Made by a program: the position numbers and the translations under genes. 64,000 nucleotides of DNA from assembly GCA_015179025.1 (NCBI GenBank), contig WHUX01000024.1:248001-312000 (forward strand). Reading direction: 5' to 3'. Origin of the DNA: Terfezia claveryi. Taxonomy: Eukaryota > Ascomycota > Pezizomycetes > Pezizales > Pezizaceae. Shown here piece after piece: positions 35,781-45,465 of the stretch (the stretch's first letter is position 1; every line of letters begins with the position of its first letter). A model generated the notes under the pieces. The model was not told the DNA's origin. It saw only the letters and a list, made by a program, of their open reading frames with translations, and did no database searches.

Positions 35781-36165
35781 CGCCCTCGACCGATCGATTG
35801 TCAGTCAGCATGCAGTGTTGGCGGGCTCCAAAGGAATCTTGTTCGGATGTTTTCCTCTCTGCCCTCGACCGATCGATTGTCAGTCAGCATACAGTGTTGG
35901 CGGGCTCCAAAGGAATCTTGTTCTGATGTTTTCCTCTCCGCCCTCGACTGATCGATTGTCAGTCTGTATACGGCAGCGTTGGCGGGCCCCCCCAAAAATC
36001 CGCTCAGGTTTTTTCTCGCAAAGAGGCTTTTCCCTCCGCCCTCGACCGATCGATTGTCAGTCTGCATGCGATGTTCGCAGGTCCCAAAGAAATCTTGTTC
36101 GGATGTTTTCCTCTCCACCCTCGACCGATCGATTGTTCAGTCTGCATCTTATATGAAATCCCTTT
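35781..36165. repeat. 79-bp tandem repeat, five copies
   Basis: The unit beginning GCCCTCGACCGATCGATTGT starts at 35782, 35861, 35940, 36038 and 36117. Periods are 79, 79, 98 and 79 bp, the longer one holding an extra 19 bp. The repeat keeps several frames open on both strands, which explains the overlapping ORFs there. I do not treat any of these ORFs as a gene. Confidence 0.8.
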
Positions 36166-37070
36166 GGTGCCAAGCTTGCATGGGGTATTGGGAACCAAGA
36201 AAAGTATCCTTTCAATTTATTCTGTAACAAGAGGCTTTTGGGGGTGGCTAGAATACGGCATTCCCAAGGAAGCGGTTTCTTTTCCCTACCCAACGAACTT
36301 TTTTTGTTCAGGAGTAGGTTAGAGGCGGCGGATGGTGGCGAATCGGAAACTCTCAGTGCAGCCATGCAAGCTGGAGGGGTCGAGTCGCTGTGGGAGAGGA
36401 CGTGCAAGCAAGACTGAAGAGGAAAATCGTGCGGAATGTGACCGTGGTTGGAGATGCAGCAATTGGTGGAGGAAGAGGAAGTTCGAGGCGGAAATATGTA
36501 CCAACCTTCAGATTTTTCCCCCGCGATTGATGGATAGTCTGCACCACATATCAAATCCCCTTGGTGCGTAGCCTGCATATAGTGTTGGTCGGTAAAAAAA
36601 AAAAAAATTTCGATTCTTCCCTGGTATACGGGCTTTTTTTTTTCAGAGTGGGCAGAGGTGGAGATGGTGGTTAGCAAAAGCAAGAATAGAAGCTAAGGGG
36701 TCTGGAGGAGCGTGTTGGTATAGGGGTGGCAAATTCGAGCGGCTATGGAGGAGGGGCACGAAACACTGAAGAAATCGTGCGCTATGTGACCTTGGTTGGA
36801 GACACCATAGTGGAGGCAAAGGTTAGGGCGGGGGTATGGTTGGGCGGGGGGGAACAAGTTCGCGGTGGTAGCAGAGGAGAAAAAAACATAGAAGCTGTCT
36901 GACACTGACACAGCCCGAAGACTAGATGGGTAGGCCGTTGGGTGTGGGAGCTCGTTGGGTTTATATACGAGAAAGTTGGTTGAGGGTATGTGAGTCGTGT
37001 ATTCGTTGGGTTTTCCAAGTGCGGGAGATGCCTCCAATAGCATCTGATTTATCATACTCATAGAAACTTC
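36166..37070. repeat. Two diverged copies of a roughly 400-bp segment
   Basis: The block 36150-36530 and the block 36545-36860 share, in order, CAAATCCC-TTGGTG, a CAAGCTTGCAT/TAGCCTGCAT segment, GGTGG-rich sequence, AAATCGTGCG.A.TGTGACC and TTGGTTGGAGA. They look like a segmental duplication. ORFs in the blocks are Pro/Ser-rich antisense frames without recognised domains. Confidence 0.45.
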
Positions 37071-37743
37071 AAGTCTAAAATGAACCTAACCTAGTCTGGC
37101 TTGCACTAGAGGTACCTGACATCTAGCCTTGTGCCCAGGTTAATCAGCATTCGCGACCTCCAAGTTACTACTCCTATAACTTTGCTTTGCTTAGCCTCGT
37201 TCCCAAATCTAACTCATGCTGTCAAAATAATGCTAAGCTTATCAACCAGCCTATATTATCATACAGTAGCACCAGACGAAGTATACGCATGTGTGAAAAC
37301 TGGAAGTAACTTTAAGTTTCAGTTACGTAGACTCAGGGAAGGATGTAAGAGTAACCTTGCGCAAGTAACAGTTCTGAAAGTAGCCCCGAATGCATGCCAT
37401 GATAATATATAGAGGCCACAAATGTATGAATTGCTATAGAAGCCGCAAATAATGCATAGAGTCTAGACATAAATCAAGGTGGCAAATGGATACATCTAGC
37501 ACATGACCATAGACTGAAGAAAACGAGGTATGCCGTCCAACTATGGAGGGTGTTAGACTACTCATACATGTGCCTTTACTTGTGATTAACATATAAGTAT
37601 GCTTTATGGGATGAATGGCATATCAGGTGGGGCCGAACATACATGGCCTCAAGTCCCAGCAAGTCTCCTATTATATTACAATATATTCTTATTTTCTCAT
37701 ACAAAATTTGCTGGGGTAGAGCTTAATTAAGGTTCTTTATATT

Positions 37744-38477
37744 AGGGGTGGTCTAGTCTCGATCAGACCCTCGTAGTTATGTGGTCAATCCACGAGACTA
37801 GGTCAATCGTGGGGAGGGCAAGCCAGACTAGTCAATCGTTATTTCCATTAAGCTAATGTCAATTACGAAGCGCCTTGGCAAGGCAAAACTAGCGCAAATT
37901 GTTGACCGACCCAAATTAAATCTTCAGTTAAGCCTGCTTAGTAACATCGAGATCACGCCTCGGCATTCGTCAACATGCCACGACTTACTCGACGGAGTGT
38001 GTTGCTGAAGCAGATTTGGGAGCTCATAGAGGTGCTCATAGAGCTGCTCATAGAGGTGCTCAAGGTAATGCCTAGGGACGACATGATATTAAAGCTGTTG
38101 GACGAGGTGATGGGTATATATAGACAGATATTGGCACGCCGCTATTTAGCTGCTGGAGGGAGTGCGGGGGAGGCATCATACCAGAGGGATATCGATCTTG
38201 GAGAACTTGATTAGGAATTAGACTATCCGGAATCCGCATTCCTGAATCTATTCAGAATGCATCGAACATCCTTTTGGATGCTGTTGTTGTGATGTTCCGA
38301 GGGGTGATGTTGTGTTGACTAAGCTAATTTAATGTCAATTATCTCGTAAAGGGAGAGTTCCATTAAATTACCATTAAGGCTCTGGCCAATGAGAGGTGAG
38401 GCCAAGATGCCGAGGCAGTCGCCAAGGCGCTTCGTAATTGACATTAGCGTTAATGGAAAAATTGATTGACCACCCCT
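37744..38477 (+). mobile_element. Non-autonomous PIF/Harbinger-like element (734 bp) with ATT target duplication
   Basis: The ends AGGGGTGGTC / GACCACCCCT are flanked by ATT at 37741-37743 and 38478-38480. The inverted repeat continues inward through GCTAATGTCAATTACGAAGC. The left arm is interrupted by a 78-bp TAGTCT-type insert (37754-37831). Inside, a frame from ATG 37975 to about 38290 with one TAG (38212-38214) contains ILARRYL, then LNLFRMHRTSFW. These correspond to the ILARRYL and RHFFWMNPDSF parts of the transposase at 39229. It is a deletion derivative that keeps only the transposase N-terminal region. Confidence 0.75.
37754..37831. mobile_element. TAGTCT-ended foldback inserted in the Harbinger-like element
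   Basis: The sequence begins TAGTCTCGATCAGACCCT and ends GGGCAAGCCAGACTA. Within it, TAGTCTCG...CGAGACTA forms a second inverted pair of about 45 bp. Its position inside the arm is shown by comparing the two arms of the host element. Confidence 0.5.
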
Positions 38478-39228
38478 ATTAATTGCTTAAATTTGCTTTA
38501 CGCGGACATCAGAAAGATTTTACATTACGTTGTGGTTGTGTGCACGGCGTGCACACAACGCCAATTTGGCATTATTTGCAGATCTCATTGTTGCAACACA
38601 GTTCATGCGACGCTGACCCTTATCTCGCACTCTGCAAATTTGCAGTCGGACGTCCTGTGGCCTATTATTCCCAACGTCTTCTCCTTCGCTGACCTATTCG
38701 CAATGTCTCCCTCTTTACTAATCCGTTCCACACACTCTATCACAAAACACAACGTTGTTATTGCGGGCTCATTACCTGTCATCTTTTGAAGGCCTAATTG
38801 CACCTCTCCACGGTCACAAAGAACAGTGCACCGGTACTTGCATTTTATGCATTTTCAAACTTATTGTTTTATACAATAGGGGTATTCAAACCTGATTTTT
38901 TAATTCAAAGAAATCGGTCAGAATGTCGTTTATTTAAAACCCGTTCAGATCGGTTTGAACGGTCTGGGCGCCTTAAAAAGTTAACGAGAATTCCTCGTTA
39001 AAGTCGTTATAAATGGCGTTTAAACGACCGTTTAGGGGTGCTTTTAAACGATGCTCGTTATGACGCAAGTTGCCCCAGGTGACGCCAAGTAGGGGTGGGG
39101 TGGGTGACGCTCAGGTGATGTGACAATCATGTGTTGTCATGTGATGTTGAGTATGATGTGATTCCGACAGAGTTGTTATAGCTAAGTCATTAACACAACA
39201 AAAATCTCAACAAGCAACAGCAACAAGC

Positions 39229-40740
39229 ATGCCTCGCAAAAGCCAACGCAAGTTTTTAATAGAGTGGTTCCTGGAAGGTATTGAGAAAGACAAGTACCAC
39301 CTACAGGCAGAGTCCTTCCAGAGTTTTCTGTAATGGCATCGAAAGAGGGTAAGGTCACGGATTCGGGAGGTTGTGGAAGCTGGGTCTGGAGATGCAGGGG
39401 AGGCAGAGGATTCCAGTGTCAGCCTTAGTCTCAGCATATCTTTATCTTCCAGTTCAGATTCTAGCCTCTTCAGCAGTGATCTTAAGTCGAATAGAGTAGA
39501 TTGGGAGGCAAATATGAGGATCAAAATAGGAATTCTTTAGAAGATTTTAGCTAGAAGATATCTCCACCTCAGGGGTAGAGAGCATCGAGTACCTAAGTCA
39601 CAAAACTTCCGAGAGGATATTATAGCTAGGCTTCCTATAGATAGATTTCGGCACTTCTTCTGGATGAACCCCGACTCTTTCATATGGGTTTTAGCCAGAA
39701 TAGAGAACCATGAAGTCTTTGTCAATATGTTAAACTATTAGCAGATATCCCCGATGATCCAGTTGATGATAGCCTTACACAGATTAGGGAGCAATGGAGG
39801 GACTGCAGTTATGTCTATATTACAGCTCTTTGGCATAGTGGAAGGTACTGTGGTTCTATATACGAAAAGGGTTATGATAGCTCTGAACACATGCTGAAAT
39901 GAGGTTACAAAGTGGTATACACTAGAAGAGAGAAAGCAGATGAAGAAAAGGTTAAGAGATTTAGGATTTGAGCTATTTGAGGACTGTGTAGGCTTTCTAG
40001 ATGGAACAACCTTCCCTTTCAAGTTCAAACCTTATCTAGATGATAGAGGGGTGCAGTTCTTCAACCATTGAAAGAAATGCTATGGGTTACAGGCTACGAT
40101 TATCTGTGATGACATCGGACGTATAGTTATATTTTCGTCAGTATATCCTACCTCAGTTCACGATGGGAGATGTTGGCGTGCTACCCATATATGCCGATCC
40201 ACAGGTAAGGTTGAGAGCTTTAGTGCCATGCCATATGATGTTTGTATAGCTAACATATGAACAGAAGAGTTTCTAAGGAGACGGGAGTTTCTGATGGCAG
40301 ATTCTGCCTATCCCCTAACATATAACTGCATGACTCCGTACAAGAGTTCTAGGGGTGGCAGGCTTCCTAGAGAGTATCGAAGGTTCAACCGGAAGTTTAG
40401 TAGCCTCCATATCAAGATAGAGCACACTATAGGTCGCCTTAAGAACCGGTTCTCTTTTCTAAAGCATATACCAAATAAGGGTAATCTGAGCCGGAATCAG
40501 CTGAAAGAGATTTACAGATGGATCGCTACATCTGTGATACTCCACAACCTACTACAATTAGAAGATCCATGGCTCGATGATGATAATAATGACATAGTTG
40601 AAGAAGAAGATGATGACGAAGGCTGGGAGGAAGTAGATAACCAAGACAATGACGAGCTGGATGCTAGAGACCATGAGGTACTAAGGAGAGACTTGTTTCT
40701 TAAAGAATTCGTAGCACATGAGGAGGAGTTATATGAGTGA
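39229..40740 (+). pseudogene. PIF/Harbinger (DDE_Tnp_4) transposase with five in-frame stops
   Basis: Reading from ATG 39229, one frame stays homologous throughout but is broken by TAA 39331, TAG 39538, TAG 39739, TGA 39895 and TGA 40069. A further TGA lies in a probable intron (GTAAGG at about 40206 to ACAG at about 40264). DDE signatures are FLDGTTFPFKF, KKCYGLQATIICDDIG, SVHDGRCW, MADSAYPLTYNCMTPYK and IEHTIGRLKNRFSFLKHI. The C-terminus is acidic (DDDNNDIVEEEDDDEG). All five stops are explained by C-to-T changes (CAA/CAG to TAA/TAG, TGG to TGA). The catalytic D, D and E all remain. The long frame 40294-40740 is only the last exon. Confidence 0.88.
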
Positions 40741-40830
40741 GAGAAGATGTCTGGTATGTAATTATGAGGTTCAAAGATTCTTGAATAAGAAAGAGAAAAG
40801 AGAAAAAAGTAGTAAACAAACTCGCATAGG

Positions 40831-42553
40831 TTAGAGCTCATCTTCATATTCATCCAATTCTTCCTTATCTTCAGCTTCAGTTTCTGACTCTAGCTGAATT
40901 GGGTCATTGTTGTACTCCTCCTCCTCCTGTTGAATAGCATCTGCCTTACCTTTGCTCACCATCATTGCCTTCGGAGTAATTTGTGCAGTAAGCTGGGTTC
41001 TCCTGGAAGTTCCGGAGATCCTCACCTCCCTATTGAGAACCCCTGTAAGAACCTCGGAAAGTGGTCCCTTCTGTTTTGGTACTAGTGGTGCTTTGAAGAC
41101 ATCTGCAGTAACCACTGCAGAAGCTGCTAATGCTCCTGGAAATAACTCCTCTATTGGCTTATTCATAGATGCCGCGACCTCGTACTGCTTGATCAGAATT
41201 AAGCTACGCTCATTCTGCATCTTCTGTAGCTCCAACATGCGATCCTTATCCTTCTCCCGAGCCTGACTTATAAGTAGAGCAGGATCAGTAAAGGCCTTGT
41301 ACTTGAGCCGAGCCGTGGTATATTTCTCTTACTGTCCTAGAGTATCTTGTTCCCAGATTGACATAAAGTCAGCCTTGTCCTTGGTTGCAGCCTTACCTTT
41401 CTTGCGAGAGGTAGGGTCATCAAATATGAGATCGTCATCGATAATTAAGCGGGATCTCTTAGAGGAGGAGGGGATATCCAATCTGCCATAATTAGAAGAG
41501 ATTGCTGGAGTTATTAGAGAAGTATCAGGGAGGCTCTTGGTAGGTTGCTTATTCTTGGAGGGTCTTCCTCTAGGCCTCTTTCCAGAGTAGGGGGTAACTT
41601 ATGAGGTTGTTGGGTCACTGATAGAGAGACCTTTTTGGGACATCCCCATATTTGTAGAGCTTTTGGAGGAGAGTATGGTAGATGAAACCCTACTAGCTTT
41701 AGCCCCAAGTGTTCCTGCTTTAGGTGCCTCAGAAACTAAAGATGTCATAAAGTCATCCAACTCCGTAAGTTCCTGATCTATCTCTAAGGCTACTTTACTG
41801 TCCAATCCAAGCTCAGATGTATCCATAATCCCGATGCTCTTTTTACCAGCCCTATTCATCTCCGAAGATATGGTAGCCTCCTTAGTATTTCCGCTAAGCG
41901 TAATAGTACCTCCTTCACTCTCATCGTCTTTTTTTCTTCTTCGTTCCCTCCCCTATCTCGAATCCCTCCTTCATTAATTCCGACAGAAGTCTTTTGGCAA
42001 TTCCCATGCAGGGCTCCGAGGACAGGGTCTAGTATGTCAAACACCTTACACACCCTCCTTTGTTGTTCCTTAATACTGACCGAGTATGTCTCCTACTAAA
42101 TTTAGCTCTATACAGATACTACCCCCCCCCCCCTACCTCTGCCAGATGTATACATACCCATTCTCCATTCTCCCCCTTCCTCCGCTCAATTTTCTCCCCA
42201 GCACCCGTACTATTCTCTAAATCCTTTGCCTGTTTATACTGCGAGATCATGACATTGAGATGGTTCTTGGTGCGAGTTCCTTTCGCATCTAGCTCAATCC
42301 CCAAATCTTTTGCCCATTGCTGACAGAGCTGAGTTTTGTTTGACTTCTCCCAGGCGGACCACCCCAACACCAAACGCATAGCAAGCCTCTCATCCAGCCC
42401 CTTATCCCATTTGATTTGAGAGTTACCCTGACTTTGACTTTGGCTGCTCTGAGTTTGACTTTGGCTACTCTGGGTTTGGCTTTGGCTTTGGCTTTGGCTT
42501 TGTAGTTGAGACTCGAGAGCCTTCTGGCTAGCTTTTCTTACAGATCTCCCCAT
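40831..42553 (-). pseudogene. Harbinger accessory DNA-binding protein (Myb/SANT-like plus AT-hook), broken
   Basis: The first exon (from ATG 42553) has a Ser-Gln repeat and a helical domain with WSAWEKSNKTQLCQQWA and NHLNVMISQYKQAK, like the Myb/trihelix partner of Harbinger transposases. A likely intron begins GTATGT near 42140 and ends before 42050. A one-base deficit in an A-run near 41936 shifts the frame into GNTKEA...MNRAGKKS. Two TAA stops (41599-41601, 41329-41331) sit where CAA would keep the frame open. Between them KRPRGRPSKNK is a clear AT-hook. The last exon (40831-41238) ends in an acidic tail. Family members escort the transposase to the nucleus and bind the element ends. Confidence 0.72.
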
Positions 42554-43079
42554 TCCTGTACCCTAACCTGCCCTTCAAATCAGCACAAACGCAATGCAGG
42601 AACCCGAAATTTGAGGACATACCTTTTATCACCCGATAGATCACACACACGGACAGGCAGAGAGGCGGAAATGCAGCTGGGGACTGTACAGGGATGGGGG
42701 TGAAGGGTGTAAAACGGAGGTGCATAAGCCGGTACCTAAAGCACAGGGTTCGAAGGTTTGCACATTTCTTAGGTGTGGGTGCAGCTCTGCTTACCTCACA
42801 TCAACCCACGTGCGCGTCAGCTGACCGCCAAAATGACGCGAGAGAGCATTTAAAATTGCTGGAAAACGCCCGTTTAAACGACACTAAAACGCCCCAGTTT
42901 AAACGGTCGAAAATGGGGGTATTCAAACCTGAAATTATTCTGACTGATCAGAAAGTCGTTTAGGTTTTTGAATTAAAAAATCAGGTTTGAATACCCCTAA
43001 TATAATCTAAAGCCGGCTAAATACACAAATATCGCGACACTCCAAATAAGCCAGTAAATCACCCCAAACGTCCGCGAGC

Positions 43080-43440
43080 CAAGACCCATCGAAATCTCCG
43101 TCCAAATCACCCTAGAATCGAGCCAGGAAATCAGGCCAGAATCGAGCGAGCAAACAGCCTAGAATCGAGCGAGAAAATGAGCATAGAATCGAGCAAGCAA
43201 ATGAGCGAAGAATCGAGCGAGCAAATCAGCCTAGAATCGAGCGAGCAAATCAGCAAGAAAATGAGTGAGCAAATGAGCAAGAAATTGAGCGAGCAAATGA
43301 GCATAGAATTGACCCTTCAAACCAGCCTAGATATCCGCGAGCAAATCAGCTTAGAATTGAGTGAGCAAATCAGCCTAGAATCGAGCGAGCAAATGAGCAA
43401 GAAAATGAGCGAGAAAATGAGCGAGCAAACAACCTCCGTA
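43080..43440. repeat. Short tandem repeat built on GAGCGAGCAAATGAGCA
   Basis: Units of about 20-24 bp (AATCGAGCGAGCAAATCAGC and close variants) run through this stretch. The 88-codon frame 43177-43443 is a product of the repeat (MSEQ/SSEQIS units) and is not called as a gene. Confidence 0.7.
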
Positions 43441-43579
43441 TAATGGTGCAAATAAGCATAGAAATCAATGTATACTGGTATTCTGAAGCAATGACAGGAA
43501 AAAATCTCTAAGTCCCAGGCGGCCACACTTTTGAAGTAGGGTACCCGCGCGCCCCCTATTCTCACGAGCCCCCTAATGT

Positions 43580-44746
43580 CGAATCCATATATTCACACAC
43601 TGGTCAATTGATTTTGCAGGGCCTTTTCCAAAGGATCTCGAGACAGGCTGCAGATATGTATGTTTAGCAGTGGACTGGCTATCTCGCTGGGTAGAAGGGG
43701 AACCTACCTTGGATGCATCCCCAGAAACAGCAGCAAACTTCATCTATCAAAGGATTGTATGCCGGTATGGGTGTCCGTTATCTCTCCAATCCGACAATGG
43801 CCCCCATTTTTTTAACCCGATTATTTGAGTGCTGGTCCGCACACTGCGCATTCACCACCACCTTTCGACCCCTTATTACCCTCAAAGCAATGGAAAGATT
43901 GAGCGAGTGGTAGGGACAATTAAGGCCATGCTGAAGAGAGTGGTGATGGAAGCACAGCAACAGCCACAAGAAGAGCGAGAACGAGAGCGGAAGGAAGGTG
44001 GAGTTGGAGATGCGGAGTTTGGGAAGGTGAGGGTAGTAGGAGTGGATGTGGTGGTAGATGAGAAAGTTCTGGAAGCAGTAAGTAGGAGTGTTCCAGAAAA
44101 GCTATAATCGAAGAAGATGAGGTGTCAGGCGAAAAGGAGGAGGATTCTAAGGCGATATATTGGGTTCCCTTACTATATGCTTGTCTTTGGGTATACCGAA
44201 GCTCCCCGCACTCCATGATCGGGTTGTCCCCTGCAATGCTGGCTTTGGGAAAAGAGCTCAGAATGCCAGCTGACATTGGGAGAGAAGATGGCATTGGGAA
44301 GAAGAGGATTTGAGCCCGAACACGGATGAAGAACATAAAGAGCTGGTGGCGAAGAGGTTGCAATGGCTTTGTGATGGTATCCCAGAGTTGCGCGAGTTGA
44401 AGGAAGGAAAGGAAGAGTTGGCGGAGGTGGAGCGATTTGAGCTTGGCCAGAGGGTATGGAAGAGAGAATCACAGTATGATGCGAAAGGCTTCGTACCAGT
44501 CTTTGCTCCGCGTTGGACGGGCCCGTTTGAGGTTTGAGAAGAATGCCTACAAGCTGAGGACTGTTCCGGAGGTTACGGGCAAGAGAATTGGATACCTTCG
44601 CAACCCAGTCAATGGGGCAAGGTTGAGAAGATATGTGGATGGAGAGGTGGTAAACTAGAAGAAGAGGATATGCAGGATGGTATGGTGTTGAGGGCATTTG
44701 GAGTTTTGTTTTATACCCCATCCCACGCTTTTAGGGGGGGGATACT
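43580..44746 (+). mobile_element. Ty3/gypsy integrase 3' fragment, degenerate
   Basis: One frame reads WSIDFAGPFPKDLETGCRYV, CLAVDWLSRWVEGEP and LQSDNGPHFF. After TGA 43826-43828 it continues to YYPQSNGKIERVVGTIKAML, so the D, D and E of the integrase core are present. Later frames hold the post-integrase RVWKRESQY and FAPRWTGPFEV. A polypurine tract (AGGGGGGGATA) at about 44732-44744 precedes a likely 3' LTR. There is no protease, RT or RNase H upstream, so the copy is 5' truncated. Stops and frame changes make it inactive. Confidence 0.8.
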
Positions 44747-45097
44747 GTGGTACTAGTTACCACATAGCTGCATACTTAGCTGCATACGTGCATACGTGCA
44801 TAGCGTAGATAGATAGCTTATGTCGAGCTTGGCAATGCCTATAGGGTCATATGCCGGGCGACATAGACTTGGAGAATACATGCTCATTTACATACATCAT
44901 ATCATCCTACAGTGTAGGCTATGCTTGGTATGCTGCTACGCGTGCTGTGCTGTAGTCTGGTTGGGATGCTGGCTATGCGTGATGCGTGCTAGGTGTGCTA
45001 TGCCGTTGGTCTGGTTACTATGCCGTGTCATGATGCATGCACATCCAGTCTGTAGAGGTGGATTACCTACGTATGTATGCTGGCTGGGTATGCTGGG
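44747..45097 (+). repeat. Probable start of a gypsy 3' LTR
   Basis: TGTGGTACTAGTTACCACAT follows the polypurine tract directly, as a 3' LTR should. GCATACGTGCATACGTGCAT repeats follow. The right end could not be fixed because no second LTR is in view, and the MITE at 45098 may interrupt or follow it. Confidence 0.4.
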
Positions 45098-45362
45098 TAC
45101 CGTAGAAATTGGCAATTAACGCCCCCCTTTTCACATAACGCCCCCCCTTTCACATAACGCCCCCCCTATATTTAGAGGGTGTATATCCTAACTATTCTTA
45201 CATATATCTTAAGCATACATGCAACGCCATCTATGTGTAGTTAGGTACTAAGGAAAGACAGTGGTCCATCTGTGCACTGAGAGGCCTAGCGCACCCAAGA
45301 ACTCTAAATATAGGGGGGGCGTTATGTGAGAAGGGGGGCGTTAATTGCCAATTTCTACGGTA
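45098..45362. mobile_element. 265-bp MITE with TACCGTAGA ends
   Basis: The left end TACCGTAGAAATTGGCAATT and the right end AATTGCCAATTTCTACGGTA are perfect over 30 bp. The repeat continues through AACGCCCCCC...CACATAACGCCCCCCC with one extra 19-bp unit on the left. The outer TA is a likely target duplication. It shares its terminus with the foldback at 19395-19522. There is no ORF. Confidence 0.8.
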
Positions 45363-45465
45363 TTTCAAAGGTTTTTTGCTATCTGATGTCTATTTCAAAG
45401 GTTTTCCCTATCTAATTTAGCACGATGGGATATAGCAAACTGGCGGGGGGCTTGTGCCAACCAGA

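Larger units (their letters stand above)
38878..42998 (+). mobile_element. PIF/Harbinger transposon, 4.1 kb, with 32-bp perfect terminal repeats
   Basis: The arms at 38878-38909 and 42967-42998 are perfect inverted repeats starting AGGGGTATTCAAACCTGATT. They are flanked by AAT at 38875-38877 and 42999-43001, a 3-bp duplication typical of Harbinger. The element holds a transposase pseudogene (plus) and a convergent accessory pseudogene (minus), the two-gene layout of PIF/Harbinger. A partial extra copy of the end lies at 42914-42931. Confidence 0.9.

Noticed and set aside
35801..36683. ORFs of up to 208 codons in several frames
   Set aside because: They read through the 79-bp tandem repeat and duplicated blocks. 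Composition is Pro/Ser-rich and mirrored on the other strand.
38878..38909. TA or TWA as the Harbinger target duplication
   Set aside because: Aligning both ends as AGGGGT..ACCCCT gives an exact AAT on each side, and the sister element gives ATT, so a 3-bp duplication fits better.
39895..40071. In-frame TGA codons in the Harbinger transposase as Trp or Sec recoding
   Set aside because: TAA and TAG stops occur in the same frame, NTE1 and the deaminase use standard codons, and C-to-T mutation explains all of the stops.
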